Shown here one piece after another: positions 17,429 to 27,041 of a stretch of 54,198 bases of DNA (its first letter is position 1; every line of letters starts with the position of its first letter). The stretch comes from Burkholderiaceae bacterium (GTDB lineage: Bacteria; Pseudomonadota; Gammaproteobacteria; Burkholderiales; Burkholderiaceae). The stretch covers positions 1 through 54,198 of the forward strand of contig CANGNV010000016.1 in assembly GCA_947455485.1 (NCBI GenBank). The letters run 5' to 3'. The notes beneath the pieces were generated by a model, which saw nothing but the letters and a program-made list of their open reading frames with translations, was not told where the DNA came from and searched no databases. The position numbers and the translations under genes were made by a program.

Positions 17429-19090
17429 TTAAGTCTCAGAATTTTCCGATGTACCTTCAGCCTGAGGCGTCAGAATAGTTGGATACGACACTGCCCAAGT
17501 GCCAGGGTAATCGCGACTGTAATGCAATCCCCTACTCTCTCTGCGCATCAAAGCTGATCTCACAATCAACTCTGCGCACTCGAGCAGGTTGCGCAACTCA
17601 ATGAGGTCGCGCGTCACTTTAAAGTTGGCGTAATACTCTTGCACTTCGTATCGGAGGAGTTTGATGCGGTGTAATGCACGCTCCAGCCTTCGATTGGTTC
17701 TCACAATACCAACGTAATTCCACATCAATGAACGCAGCTCATCCCAGTTATGGGCAATCACCACTTGCTCATCTGCATCCTCAACCTGACTCTCATCCCA
17801 TAAAGGCAAATTGGGCATAACGGGAGTCTTGAGTGATGAGATATCTTCAGCAGCTGCTTTACCAATGACTACGCACTCCAGCAATGAATTACTAGCCAAG
17901 CGATTAGCACCATGCAAGCCGGTATAAGTTGCTTCACCTACGGCATAGAGGCCTGGCAAGTCAGTTTTTCCTTTGAGGTCTGTCACCACACCGCCACAGG
18001 TGTAATGCGCTGCTGGTACTACCGGAATGGGCTCTTTGGTGATATCCAGACCTAAACTCATACAACGCGCATAGATCATTGGGAAATGCTCTTTAATAAA
18101 TGCCTCGCCTAAATGGGTAGCATCTAAGTGCACGTAATCTAAGCCGTGCTTTTTCATCTCAAAGTCGATTGCCCTAGCAACAATGTCACGAGGAGCCAAC
18201 TCATTACGCTCATCATGCTCTGGCATAAAGCGAGTGCCGTTTGGTAACTTGAGTAAACCACCTTCACCGCGCATCGCCTCGGTAATGAGGAAAGTGCGAT
18301 CACTTGGGTGATACAAGCACGTCGGATGAAACTGAATAAATTCCATATTGCCGACGCGGCAACCTGCACGCCATGCCATGGCAATACCATCGCCTGTAGC
18401 AGTGTCTGGGTTGCTGGTATATCGGTAGACCTTACCTACACCGCCAGTAGCCAATACCACTGACTTTGCTTCAATTGTCTCTACGCGATTATTTTTAATA
18501 TCGAGGGCATATACGCCATAGCAACGATTTGGCTTGGTGCGCTGCGTCTTGGTGTCTAAGTGACGATTGGTAATGAGATCTAGGGCAATCCAATGCTCTA
18601 GCAGTTGGATATTTTTATGGGCTCGCGCTTTATCCAATAAAACTTCATGAATGGCTTTGCCAGTAGCATCAGCAACGTGCGCAATACGGCGTTGACTATG
18701 ACCACCTTCACGCGTGAGATGCAAACCCATTGGGCCAGTCTCATCAGCAGTAAACGGAACGCCCTGCTCAACCAGCCAACGAATGGCTTCTGCACTTTCT
18801 TCAGCGATATATCGAGCGGTAGATTCCACCACGAGGCCTGCGCCTGCATCTAAGGTGTCAGCAACATGAGAATCCACACTATCATGCTCTTTATCCACCA
18901 CCCCAACAATGCCACCCTGGGCCCAAGCAGTTGCGGCCTCACCTAGACCGCGCTTAGCCATCACGATGACTGGCTGTGTCTCGGCCATATGCAAAGCTAC
19001 AGTTAGACCCGCAAGACCCGCTCCAATAATGAGGACGGGTAATTCTGCTTTGGGATTAGCTGCTGAAGCTTGAGGTTTTGAACTGGCCAT
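17429..19090 (-). CDS. nadB: L-aspartate oxidase NadB
   Basis: A 553-aa flavoenzyme that oxidises L-aspartate to iminoaspartate, the substrate of NadA. The FAD-binding Rossmann motif is at about residues 19-32 (VLIIGAGLAGLTVALHMA). Other features are the active-site stretch EGGHSQRRIAHVADATG, QFHPTCLYHP, the AAHYTCGGVVTDLKG motif, GLHGANRLASNSLLE and a C-terminal succinate-dehydrogenase-like helical domain. The N-terminus carries a short Ala/Ser-rich extension (MASSKPQASAANPK). It is convergent with nadA-nadC and separated from them by the toxin-antitoxin pair. Assignment is secure. Confidence 0.97.
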   Translation of the reverse strand: MASSKPQASAANPKAELPVLIIGAGLAGLTVALHMAETQPVIVMAKRGLGEAATAWAQGGIVGVVDKEHDSVDSHVADTLDAGAGLVVESTARYIAEESAEAIRWLVEQGVPFTADETGPMGLHLTREGGHSQRRIAHVADATGKAIHEVLLDKARAHKNIQLLEHWIALDLITNRHLDTKTQRTKPNRCYGVYALDIKNNRVETIEAKSVVLATGGVGKVYRYTSNPDTATGDGIAMAWRAGCRVGNMEFIQFHPTCLYHPSDRTFLITEAMRGEGGLLKLPNGTRFMPEHDERNELAPRDIVARAIDFEMKKHGLDYVHLDATHLGEAFIKEHFPMIYARCMSLGLDITKEPIPVVPAAHYTCGGVVTDLKGKTDLPGLYAVGEATYTGLHGANRLASNSLLECVVIGKAAAEDISSLKTPVMPNLPLWDESQVEDADEQVVIAHNWDELRSLMWNYVGIVRTNRRLERALHRIKLLRYEVQEYYANFKVTRDLIELRNLLECAELIVRSALMRRESRGLHYSRDYPGTWAVSYPTILTPQAEGTSENSET

Positions 19091-19135
19091 ACTGCATTCT
19101 AAAGGGCAATCTGAATCTTAGCGCAGTGATTAGCC

Positions 19136-19354
19136 CTAAGATTTGGTTCTGGGTTTAAATGAGGAAAATTGCCCCAACTTTGATTCCTCAAGGGCTTCCA
19201 AGCACCCGGCGACAAATGGCGTTGGCAACTCAGGGTTATCCATGCAGGCCTTGCCAAACCTTGCCCAATAATTAATTTGCTCGCTAACAGAGCGAGAATT
19301 TCTCGCGCCCTCGAGTTGAGCTTGGAAATATAAAACTTTATTAATCTTGATCAT
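19136..19354 (-). CDS. ParD-like antitoxin, orphan
   Basis: A 72-aa protein with the pattern of the ParD_like family (PF11903): MIKINKVLYFQAQLEGARNS, then RSVSEQINYWARFGKACMDN, then a C-terminal helix VAGCLEALEESKL. The RSxxEQIxYWxxxGK segment is the ribbon-helix-helix-like part. No toxin gene is adjacent; nadB lies 45 bases downstream and the formate dehydrogenase operon lies upstream. It could be a free-standing regulator or the remains of a lost module. Confidence 0.7.
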   Translation of the reverse strand: MIKINKVLYFQAQLEGARNSRSVSEQINYWARFGKACMDNPELPTPFVAGCLEALEESKLGQFSSFKPRTKS

Positions 19355-19402
19355 AAATACCCAATATAGCCACTCATTTAAACATGATGAAGACTGGCAA
19401 AT

Positions 19403-19431
19403 AAAAACCCCACCATATAGGTGGGGTTTTT
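19403..19431. terminator. Bidirectional intrinsic terminator after formate dehydrogenase genes
   Basis: A perfect 12-bp stem (AAAAACCCCACC at 19403-19414 with GGTGGGGTTTTT at 19420-19431) and a five-base loop. Both strands end in a T-run. It lies 19 bases past the stop of the minus-strand fdsA gene and ends that operon. Confidence 0.9.
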
Positions 19432-19449
19432 ATGAAACGATGTGTGACG

Positions 19450-22341
19450 TTAAACAGCTACAACCTTCTGCCGTTTCGGATCATTAGTGCCATAACCCAT
19501 TACTGGGGCAGCCTGACCGCCTTTAGCAAGCTTGACGGCGCAGTACTTAAACTCCGGAATCTTGCCAAATGGATCTAAGGCAGAGTTAGTGATTAAGTTG
19601 GCCGCAGCCTCATAGTAAGCAAACGGAATAAAGATCACACCACGTGGTGTGCCATCATCTCTACGGACATGGATACCTACTTCGCCACGACGTGATTGAA
19701 CGGTGATGACATCGCCAGCAGAAACACCTAGCTGAGTCATGTCTTCACCATGCATAGACACAGTAGCCATCGGCTCAATCGCATCCAAAACAGTTGCACG
19801 GCGGGTCATACTGCCAGTATGCCAATGCTCTAGCTGGCGACCTGTAATCAATACAAATGGATACTCTGCATCTGGACGCTCATTCGCAGGAATGATATCG
19901 GCAGGAACCAATTTGACCTTGCCATCTGGAGTAGCAAAGTTGTCATCAAATACGATTGGACGACCTGGATCTTCCGCCGATAAACATGGGTATGTGACAC
20001 TAGATTCTCTTTCTAATCGATCCCATGTAATACCGTTGATGGCTGCATGCATTGCTTGACGCATTTCGTCATAGACCGCTGCCACACCATCATCTGGACC
20101 TTGGTAGTTCCAGTTCAAGCCCATGCGTTTCGCAATTTGCTGAATGATCCACAGATCAGGCTTAGCATCCCCAGGAGGATTAATCGCCTTCTTACCCATC
20201 TGCACCATACGGTCAGTATTGCTTGCAGTACCAACCTTCTCTGGCCATGCACTTGCCGGCAATACTACATCTGCTAGGAGTGCAGTCTCAGTCATGAAAA
20301 TATCTTGCACAACTAAGAGATCCAAAGAGGCCAATGCGTGACGAGCATGATTCAAATCAGGGTCGCTCATCGCTGGGTTCTCACCCTCAACATACATACC
20401 GCGAATTTTGTCTGGATCGCTATCTGGCGCAGTGATCTTATGCATGATCTCTACTACGGTGTAGCCAGGCTTCTTATCTAATGGGGTGTCCCAGAACTTC
20501 TCAAACCACGCATGTGCTTCTGGATTATCTACACGTTGGTAGTTCGGGAACATCATCGGGATCAAGCCGGCATCACTCGCACCCTGCACATTATTTTGTC
20601 CGCGCAGTGGATGCAAGCCAGAACCAGGCTTACCAATTTGACCAGTAATACTGACTAAGGCAATTAAGCAGCGCGCATTGTCAGTACCGTGAACGTGCTG
20701 GCTGACGCCCATGCCCCACAAAATCATTGCTGACTTAGTGGTAGCAAACTCTCTGGCTACTTCACGCAATGTCTCAGCCGGGATCCCGCAGATTGGCGCC
20801 ATGGCTTCAGGGCTGTAGCCCTTGATATTTTCTTTAAGCGCTTCGAAATTATTGGAGCGGTTCTGAATGAAGTCTTTATCAACCAGGCCCTCTTCAATGA
20901 CTGTATAAATCATGGCATTGAGCATGGCAACGTCAGTATCTGGCTTGAACTGCATGGTACGCCAGGCATGCTTACTAATATCTGTCGCACGTGGGTCGCA
21001 CAACACAATTTTTGCACCACGTTTAGCAGCATTTTTAAACCAGGTTGCAGCAACAGGATGATTGGCGGTTGGGTTAGATCCAATTAAGAAAATCATGCTC
21101 GAATGCTCAACGTCATTCACTTGATTACTTACGGCACCAGAACCAACACCCTCTAACAGCGCAGCAACCGATGATGCATGGCAAAGACGGGTGCAATGGT
21201 CAACGTTATTGCTACCAAAACCAGTACGTACCAGTTTTTGGAATAGGTAAGCCTCTTCGTTACTACCTTTTGCAGAACCAAATCCAGCCAATACTTTATT
21301 GCCGTATTGATCTTTGAGTTTTTTGAGGCCGCCACCGGCAACTTCAAGCGCCTCTTCCCAAGTTGCTTCACGGAAGATATCTGACCAATCTTGCTTGCCT
21401 TCAAGCAAGGCTTCATCTTTAGCAACGCCCGCTTTGCGAATCAGTGGCTTGGTTAAGCGCTGTGGATTATGGATGTAGTCCATACCAAAGCGGCCCTTAA
21501 CGCAAAGACGGTTGTGATTAGCTGGGCCATCACGACCTTCGACGCTAACAATCTTTTCATCTTTAACGTTGTAAGTGATTTGACAGCCGACACCGCAGAA
21601 AGGACATACTGAATCTACTTTGCGATCCACAGTTTGTGAGCCAACTAAACCTTTAGGCATTAATGCGCCGGTTGGGCAAGCTTGAACGCACTCACCACAA
21701 GCAACGCAAGTACTGTCGCCCATTGGATCATTCAGATCAAATACGATCTCGCTATGTGCGCCACGCATTGCGTAGCCGATCACATCGTTAACCTGCTCTT
21801 CACGGCAAGCACGTACGCAACGATTACATTGGATACAGGCATCCAAGTTCACCGCCATTGCTGGATGAGAAATGTCATTACTGACTTTGTCGCGGCGTAA
21901 TGCTTTGAGCTCTGGTCGAACTGTCACATCCATGCGTGCTGCCCAGGTGCTTAATTCGCCATGTTGATTTTTTTGCTCTTCTTCCTTGCTGTCTCCTACC
22001 CACTTAAAGCCCTCGTCCGGCATGTCTGATAACAACATCTCCAGCACGAGCTTTTGACTCTTCAATGCGCGTTCACTATTGGCCTTCACTTCCATACCGG
22101 GCGTAGCGCTTCTACAGCAACTAGGCGCCAGAGTACGTTCACCGTTAATTTCTACTACGCAAGCACGGCAATTACCATCAGGGCGATAGCCACCTTTGAA
22201 ACACAGATGCGGAATATCGATGCCATGTCGTTTAGCAGCTTTAAGAATCGTCTCACCTTCGTAAGACACGATGGTTTGCCCGTCTAGCTTGAACTCAACG
22301 GTTTGTAATTCAAGTTCTTTAGGATTTACTGGTGCGTTCAT
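19450..22341 (-). CDS. fdsA: NAD-dependent formate dehydrogenase alpha subunit (molybdo/tungsto-bis-MGD)
   Basis: A 963-aa catalytic subunit that oxidises formate to CO2 in the cytoplasm. In order: an N-terminal NuoG-like 2Fe-2S domain (HLCFKGGYRPDGNCRACVVE region, SCCRS), a His/Cys-type cluster region, two 4Fe-4S motifs (CIQCNRCVRAC and CVACGECVQACPTG), then the catalytic domain's own 4Fe-4S motif (CPFCGVGC with RLCVKGRFG). The metal-ligand cysteine is in HCTRLCHASSV; it is Cys, not selenocysteine. The C-terminal molybdopterin-binding domain includes VLITGRQLEHWHTGSMTRR. A 37-base gap separates it from the fused electron-transfer subunit upstream. Metal identity (Mo or W) cannot be told from sequence. 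Confidence 0.95.
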   Translation of the reverse strand: MNAPVNPKELELQTVEFKLDGQTIVSYEGETILKAAKRHGIDIPHLCFKGGYRPDGNCRACVVEINGERTLAPSCCRSATPGMEVKANSERALKSQKLVLEMLLSDMPDEGFKWVGDSKEEEQKNQHGELSTWAARMDVTVRPELKALRRDKVSNDISHPAMAVNLDACIQCNRCVRACREEQVNDVIGYAMRGAHSEIVFDLNDPMGDSTCVACGECVQACPTGALMPKGLVGSQTVDRKVDSVCPFCGVGCQITYNVKDEKIVSVEGRDGPANHNRLCVKGRFGMDYIHNPQRLTKPLIRKAGVAKDEALLEGKQDWSDIFREATWEEALEVAGGGLKKLKDQYGNKVLAGFGSAKGSNEEAYLFQKLVRTGFGSNNVDHCTRLCHASSVAALLEGVGSGAVSNQVNDVEHSSMIFLIGSNPTANHPVAATWFKNAAKRGAKIVLCDPRATDISKHAWRTMQFKPDTDVAMLNAMIYTVIEEGLVDKDFIQNRSNNFEALKENIKGYSPEAMAPICGIPAETLREVAREFATTKSAMILWGMGVSQHVHGTDNARCLIALVSITGQIGKPGSGLHPLRGQNNVQGASDAGLIPMMFPNYQRVDNPEAHAWFEKFWDTPLDKKPGYTVVEIMHKITAPDSDPDKIRGMYVEGENPAMSDPDLNHARHALASLDLLVVQDIFMTETALLADVVLPASAWPEKVGTASNTDRMVQMGKKAINPPGDAKPDLWIIQQIAKRMGLNWNYQGPDDGVAAVYDEMRQAMHAAINGITWDRLERESSVTYPCLSAEDPGRPIVFDDNFATPDGKVKLVPADIIPANERPDAEYPFVLITGRQLEHWHTGSMTRRATVLDAIEPMATVSMHGEDMTQLGVSAGDVITVQSRRGEVGIHVRRDDGTPRGVIFIPFAYYEAAANLITNSALDPFGKIPEFKYCAVKLAKGGQAAPVMGYGTNDPKRQKVVAV

Positions 22342-22378
22342 ATTTGTCTCGTTTTTCCCTTAGTTTTTCTGTTGCTGA

Positions 22379-24181
22379 TTAAGCAACCTCTTCCGGGAAA
22401 TATTTAGCAATACAGCGAATGGGGTTTGGTGCTGCTTGACCTAGACCACAAATAGAAGCATCAACCATCACAGTTGCTAGATCTTCTAGTGTTTCTTGAT
22501 CCCAAGACTTGGATTGCATCAGCTTGGCGGCCTTGCTGGTACCAACACGGCACGGCGTACATTGTCCGCAACTCTCATGCTCAAAGAAGTGCATTACATT
22601 GAGCGCCATATCGCGCGCTTTGTCTTTATCGCCAAACACCATGACTGCAGCAGAACCAATGAAACAGCCATAGGGCTGCAATGTGTCGAAGTCGAGTGGA
22701 ATGTCATTCATCGTCGCTGGCAAGATGCCACCGGATGCGCCACCAGGCAGGTAGCCATAGAACTTGTGGCCATCTTGCATACCGCCGCAGTACTCGTCTA
22801 TTAATTCCTGAATAGTGATACCGGCTGGAGCCAATTTCACACCAGGATTCTTAACTCGGCCACTAACGCTGTAGCTACGTAAGCCTTTGCGATCATGACG
22901 ACCAAAAGAGCTAAACCACTCTGGACCACGCTGAACAATATCGCGTACCCAGTACAGGGTTTCAAAGTTGTGCTCTAGTGTTGGACGACCAAACAATCCT
23001 ACTTGAGCAATATAAGGAGGACGCATACGCGGTTCGCCGCGCTTGCCTTCGATACTTTCAATCATGGCGGACTCTTCACCACAAATGTAAGCACCAGCAC
23101 CACGACGCAACTCGATCGATGGCAATTTAAATGGGGGATTTGCTTTGAGCTTAGCTAATTCAACTTCGAGCAATTCACGGCAACCGTGGTACTCATCGCG
23201 CAAGTAGATATAGCAAGCATCAATACCCACAACACTAGCTGCAATCAATAAACCTTCTAAGAAGCGATGTGGATCACGCTCCAAGTAAGTGCGATCTTTA
23301 AATGTACCTGGCTCACCTTCGTCAATGTTCACTGCCATCAACTTCGGCGCAACTTGATCTCTCACAATGCGCCACTTACGTCCTGCTGGGAAGCCTGCGC
23401 CACCTAGACCGCGAAGACCTGAGCTCTCCATAATCTTGACGATACTCTCGCCATCTTTTTTGCCTTCAAAAATTTCTTTAGCTAAGGCATAACCACCTTG
23501 TGCGCGATAAGACTCGTAACCCACATAGTCTGGAGACAGCGCTTGATTTTCACCTTGAGGAGATACACCCTTTTCTGCCAATGCGGCAGGATCAAAATTG
23601 GCGCTGTCCTTAGCCATGGGCTGAGTAGTCAAATTATTTTTGACAGCAGCGCTCACCTTGTCGGTAGTCGCAAACAGTACTGGGTACTGATGTACCACTG
23701 CTACTGGAGCTTGCTCACAACGACCTACGCAGGGTGCGGCCACAACTTTGACCTTGGGGTTGCCCAAAATTGCTGGCAACTTTGCCAAGAGGTTTTGCGC
23801 GCCTGCTAATTCACAAGCAATACCATCGCATACGCGCACAGTGATATCAGCAACAGGATCATTGCCACGCACCACTTCAAAGTGATGATAGAAAGTAGCA
23901 ACTTCATAGACTTCAGCCATCGGCAAATTCATTTCCTTTGCGAGGGCAACTAAATGACGATCATGCAAAGCACGGTATTCATCATTGAGCTTGTGTAAAT
24001 TTTCAATCAGCAAATCACGGCGATGCGGGGCGGCGCCGATTAACTGGCGAACTTCTGCCAACGACACATCATCTGCTTGACGCCCTTTGAGCTTGCTCTT
24101 GCGACGAATGGTTTCCCTTAAATCATCCGCAGTTGCCACAGCAACGGCCTTGATCTCTCCAGAGGGTTTTGGGTGATTCAT
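22379..24181 (-). CDS. fdsB: Formate dehydrogenase electron-transfer subunit, NuoE-NuoF (FdsG-FdsB) fusion
   Basis: A 600-aa protein that fuses two subunits separate in Cupriavidus-type enzymes. Residues about 20-190 are a NuoE/FdsG thioredoxin-like domain with 2Fe-2S cysteines (VCDGIACELAGA and APCVGRCEQAP). Residues about 220-600 are a NuoF/FdsB domain with the NADH/FMN site (GLRGLGGAGFPAGRKW, GAGAYICGEESAMIES) and the 4Fe-4S motif (ESCGQCTPCRVGTSK, later SICGLGQ). It passes electrons from FdsA to NAD. The fused layout resembles the two-subunit FDH1 of Methylobacterium. It is the first gene of the operon. No fdsC/fdhD or fdsD gene is present next to it. Confidence 0.95.
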   Translation of the reverse strand: MNHPKPSGEIKAVAVATADDLRETIRRKSKLKGRQADDVSLAEVRQLIGAAPHRRDLLIENLHKLNDEYRALHDRHLVALAKEMNLPMAEVYEVATFYHHFEVVRGNDPVADITVRVCDGIACELAGAQNLLAKLPAILGNPKVKVVAAPCVGRCEQAPVAVVHQYPVLFATTDKVSAAVKNNLTTQPMAKDSANFDPAALAEKGVSPQGENQALSPDYVGYESYRAQGGYALAKEIFEGKKDGESIVKIMESSGLRGLGGAGFPAGRKWRIVRDQVAPKLMAVNIDEGEPGTFKDRTYLERDPHRFLEGLLIAASVVGIDACYIYLRDEYHGCRELLEVELAKLKANPPFKLPSIELRRGAGAYICGEESAMIESIEGKRGEPRMRPPYIAQVGLFGRPTLEHNFETLYWVRDIVQRGPEWFSSFGRHDRKGLRSYSVSGRVKNPGVKLAPAGITIQELIDEYCGGMQDGHKFYGYLPGGASGGILPATMNDIPLDFDTLQPYGCFIGSAAVMVFGDKDKARDMALNVMHFFEHESCGQCTPCRVGTSKAAKLMQSKSWDQETLEDLATVMVDASICGLGQAAPNPIRCIAKYFPEEVA

Positions 24182-24297
24182 AGTGTTTGTCTCTAATTTC
24201 TAGTCGCAATAATGATGCTGTTTTTGTGTACTTAAAATCTTGCTCAGGAACGTCCGAACTAACGAGAATCGATTTGTCTCGCTATATATAGGAAATT

Positions 24298-24321
24298 CCC
24301 AAAATCACGATCGATTTTGGG
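24298..24321. promoter_or_regulatory. Perfect 9-bp inverted repeat upstream of the formate dehydrogenase operon
   Basis: CCCAAAATC (24298-24306) and GATTTTGGG (24313-24321) flank ACGATC. It is 117 bases before the fdsGB start and 62 bases past the lipoprotein stop. With no clear T-run on the minus strand it fits an operator better than a terminator, though either is possible. A smaller repeat, CGAGA-N9-TCTCG, lies at 24263-24281, nearer the operon. Confidence 0.45.
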
Positions 24322-24382
24322 TTATTTCTGCACTCAAGTCCTTGACGGAGCTCAAGTGAATTTATTAAGGGTAAACCCTAAA

Positions 24383-24607
24383 TTAGATTACGGATGGGGA
24401 TGGCTTGTCGCCGGGCGGGAGGGAGTAATCCAACTTACGTTCATACACACGCGCCTTAAAGCAGTCGTTATAGCCTTTACTACCAATCTGCCAGCCAATG
24501 GAGGTGCAATCATCCTGGGCTGCTGACTCTATGGAGCCACATCCAGTCAGGCTAATTGCAGTAATCGGTACAAGAATGGCAAGGGAGCGAAATGTAGTTG
24601 AATTCAT
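24383..24607 (-). CDS. Small lipoprotein
   Basis: A 74-aa protein with a lipoprotein signal (AILVPITAISLTGCG; lipobox LTGC, Cys about residue 23). The mature part is about 50 residues with two further cysteines (DDCTSIGW and YNDCFKARVYERKLDY) and a short charged tail. The IGWQIGSKGYNDCF pattern is seen in small Gram-negative lipoproteins of unknown role. It begins nine bases after the large DUF748 gene, so it is probably co-transcribed and acts in the same envelope compartment. Function unknown. Confidence 0.75.
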   Translation of the reverse strand: MNSTTFRSLAILVPITAISLTGCGSIESAAQDDCTSIGWQIGSKGYNDCFKARVYERKLDYSLPPGDKPSPSVI

Positions 24608-24616
24608 GCCTCAAGT

Positions 24617-27028
24617 CTACTTGATTCTGACTTCAACTTCGAGGGGAACCCCCTCTTTACCGGCGCCGACAGTTTTGACGTCGCCCACACTAATTCGCTC
24701 CTGGAGACCCGGATTACCTTTCACCATAAAGCTCTGAGCTAGCTTAGCTCGATTCTTGGCCAAGTTCCTCAAATCCTCCTCTGCCACTGGAATGCTAGCA
24801 ATGAGCTCTGCGTGAAGCTGCTCGTTGCGTTCTGCACCCTCTGGCAGAGTAATTAGGCGTTGGCCTAATTTAATTCGGCCAACGTATTGAGCGTATGCCG
24901 ACTTCAAGCCAGACTGCATTTTCGGATCAGAAAAGTCTGGCGCAGGAATGGGGTCATTTGGTAGAACATTGATCCCCGTAGCCCTCAAAATGGCAAGGTC
25001 GGCAGTCGCCCGTGCCAAAGCTGCTTTATCCGCTTCAGGATCATAAGTTCCCGCAAGCTCTAAAGTTGCATTGGGCTTCTTAGCCAGAAAATCACCAAAC
25101 CTTTCTAAGCGATCTTGATCTGGCGGCAAATACACTGCCTCACCTAGAACCGCATTAACACCATCATTGGCACCCATTCCTAGGAGCGCGCCCAAGGCCC
25201 TAAATGGTGCAGTTGCTACATTGGTAAGTACGTTGCTGATTGCCTGCCACACCAAACCACTTGCACTGAACTCTGGCGAGTCGACATTGCCAGCAATATT
25301 GATCGTGACATCAATCGTATCGTCAGAATCTTCGAGCAAAGCAATCGCCAAACCCAGAGGTAATTTTTTACCTTGAAAATCTGGCACTTCATCGCCAAGC
25401 TCGATCTTCCTGATGACAATTTGATTGCTACCCTTTAGCTCGCCGTCCTTGGCACTGTAATGCAGATTTAAATTAACTCTGCCACTAGCAATCTGATAAC
25501 CAGCAAAGGTCATTACCGCAGGATTAAATGCATTAAGTGGAACATTTTTAAAGTTCAGCGTGACATCGTTATTGCGACGCGGGTCATCGAATGCAATCTG
25601 ACCATTGCCCCGTACAGACCCAGATTCAGCCAAGATCCCATCCAAAGTCATCACCGCTAAATGGCCAGGAAGATTGCTGACATTCATAAAACCAGCATTG
25701 AAGTTTCTTAATTTGACCTTGAAATTGGGCTTCATAGCCAGATCAGCAAATTGCATCTCGCCATCACGAAGCTTCAGGGCCTTGATATCTAGAATAAAAG
25801 ATGATTTATGTTTTGCTGTTGGCGGCAGCTTCTCCACATCAGAAGCGTCTGAACCTGGCTTTGAAAATAAGCGTCGGAAATTAGAGAAGCCTTTGTCATC
25901 AATTTCAAACTGGAGGGCCGGCTGATGAACAGATATTTCATTCGCAATAAAGCTTGATCCAGACTGCCTTGAGCTCCGATAGATAAATTGATTCAAATCT
26001 GCTGACTTCCACTTCAGGAGGGAGTGTTCTTGCCCTTGCTCATGCAAATCTAGATCCAGCAGATGGAGGTCTCCAGATATGGTTAAGTCACCACCCTTTA
26101 GGCCAACATCTACAGTAGATTGAATAACCCCGCCTTTAGCTTGCAACTCTTTATTGGCAGGAAGCAATCCGACAAGAGGCGCAATTGAAATATTTTCTAC
26201 CTGAACCTTACCTGTGATGGATTTATCAGACTTCAAATCCCAATGTGAGCTGATGCGGCCATCATCAACCTCCAGATCAAGCTGAGCGCCGATAGCATCT
26301 GGCGCAGGATTATCTAGTCCGCCCTTAATAGCAAGATGTTTAAAAGAGATCTTTTTATTCAGACCCGGCAAAGTAAAGTGCAGCGCACCCAAATTGAATC
26401 CATACTGACCTCGAACCCCATTTACATTGCCTTGTTTATCGTAGTTGGCAATATTGAGCAGCTCAATAGAAAGTGATTTCAGTTGCTCATTCAATTTGTT
26501 GGTGGGATCCGATATCTCTAAAGCGGCATTCGCAACCCTGAATTCATCTACTGAAATTTTGATATTCTTTTTTGGCGCAGCCGGATCAGGCGGAGGCAAA
26601 TTGCGCGTAATCGCGGCAATCAATTCCTGCCAATTCCACTCCCCTGTTTTACCTGCGGCAGCATGCTTTTCTAGCTTAACGCTAGGTTCATCAAAAAGAA
26701 TCTCGTCGAAGCCCACTTCACCAATCATGAGACGAGACCATTTCAGCATCACCACTGATTTCTTTAGCTCAAGCAACTTCCCTTGCTGTCTGTCGATCAA
26801 TCGCAAACCATCAATCTCAACCCGCAATCGCAAAGGGGAAATCCTAAGATCTTGATAGGCAATCTCATAACCAATCTTTGTGCCATAAGTCTCTACAGCA
26901 TTCTTGATGGCACCAGGAACCCAAAGATGACAAGCGCCCCAAAATAATGAGATCAAAGCAGCAAATGCCACAAGTATCCGAATCAGCCAAAGTCGGAGGT
27001 ATGCGGTCTTAAACAAGATGGATTGCAT
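24617..27028 (-). CDS. DUF748/AsmA-like inner-membrane-anchored envelope protein
   Basis: I chose ATG 27028 because AGGAG stands ten bases upstream on the minus strand; a longer frame opens at 27076 but would run into the upstream gene. The protein is about 803 aa. An N-terminal membrane helix (residues about 14-35, IRILVAFAALISLFWGACHL) is followed by a long periplasmic beta-rich part with repeated LxxLxLxDG-like strands (DLRISPLRLRVEIDGLRL, VSVDEFRVANAALEI-type), as in AsmA/DUF748 bridge-like proteins. Near the C-terminus an OmpA-like segment (LERFGDFLAKKPNATLEL) precedes a coiled helical end. Family members are thought to work in outer-membrane lipid or envelope homeostasis. Assignment is good; the exact job is unknown. 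Confidence 0.88.
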   Translation of the reverse strand: MQSILFKTAYLRLWLIRILVAFAALISLFWGACHLWVPGAIKNAVETYGTKIGYEIAYQDLRISPLRLRVEIDGLRLIDRQQGKLLELKKSVVMLKWSRLMIGEVGFDEILFDEPSVKLEKHAAAGKTGEWNWQELIAAITRNLPPPDPAAPKKNIKISVDEFRVANAALEISDPTNKLNEQLKSLSIELLNIANYDKQGNVNGVRGQYGFNLGALHFTLPGLNKKISFKHLAIKGGLDNPAPDAIGAQLDLEVDDGRISSHWDLKSDKSITGKVQVENISIAPLVGLLPANKELQAKGGVIQSTVDVGLKGGDLTISGDLHLLDLDLHEQGQEHSLLKWKSADLNQFIYRSSRQSGSSFIANEISVHQPALQFEIDDKGFSNFRRLFSKPGSDASDVEKLPPTAKHKSSFILDIKALKLRDGEMQFADLAMKPNFKVKLRNFNAGFMNVSNLPGHLAVMTLDGILAESGSVRGNGQIAFDDPRRNNDVTLNFKNVPLNAFNPAVMTFAGYQIASGRVNLNLHYSAKDGELKGSNQIVIRKIELGDEVPDFQGKKLPLGLAIALLEDSDDTIDVTINIAGNVDSPEFSASGLVWQAISNVLTNVATAPFRALGALLGMGANDGVNAVLGEAVYLPPDQDRLERFGDFLAKKPNATLELAGTYDPEADKAALARATADLAILRATGINVLPNDPIPAPDFSDPKMQSGLKSAYAQYVGRIKLGQRLITLPEGAERNEQLHAELIASIPVAEEDLRNLAKNRAKLAQSFMVKGNPGLQERISVGDVKTVGAGKEGVPLEVEVRIK

Positions 27029-27041
27029 CAACTTGGAGCTC

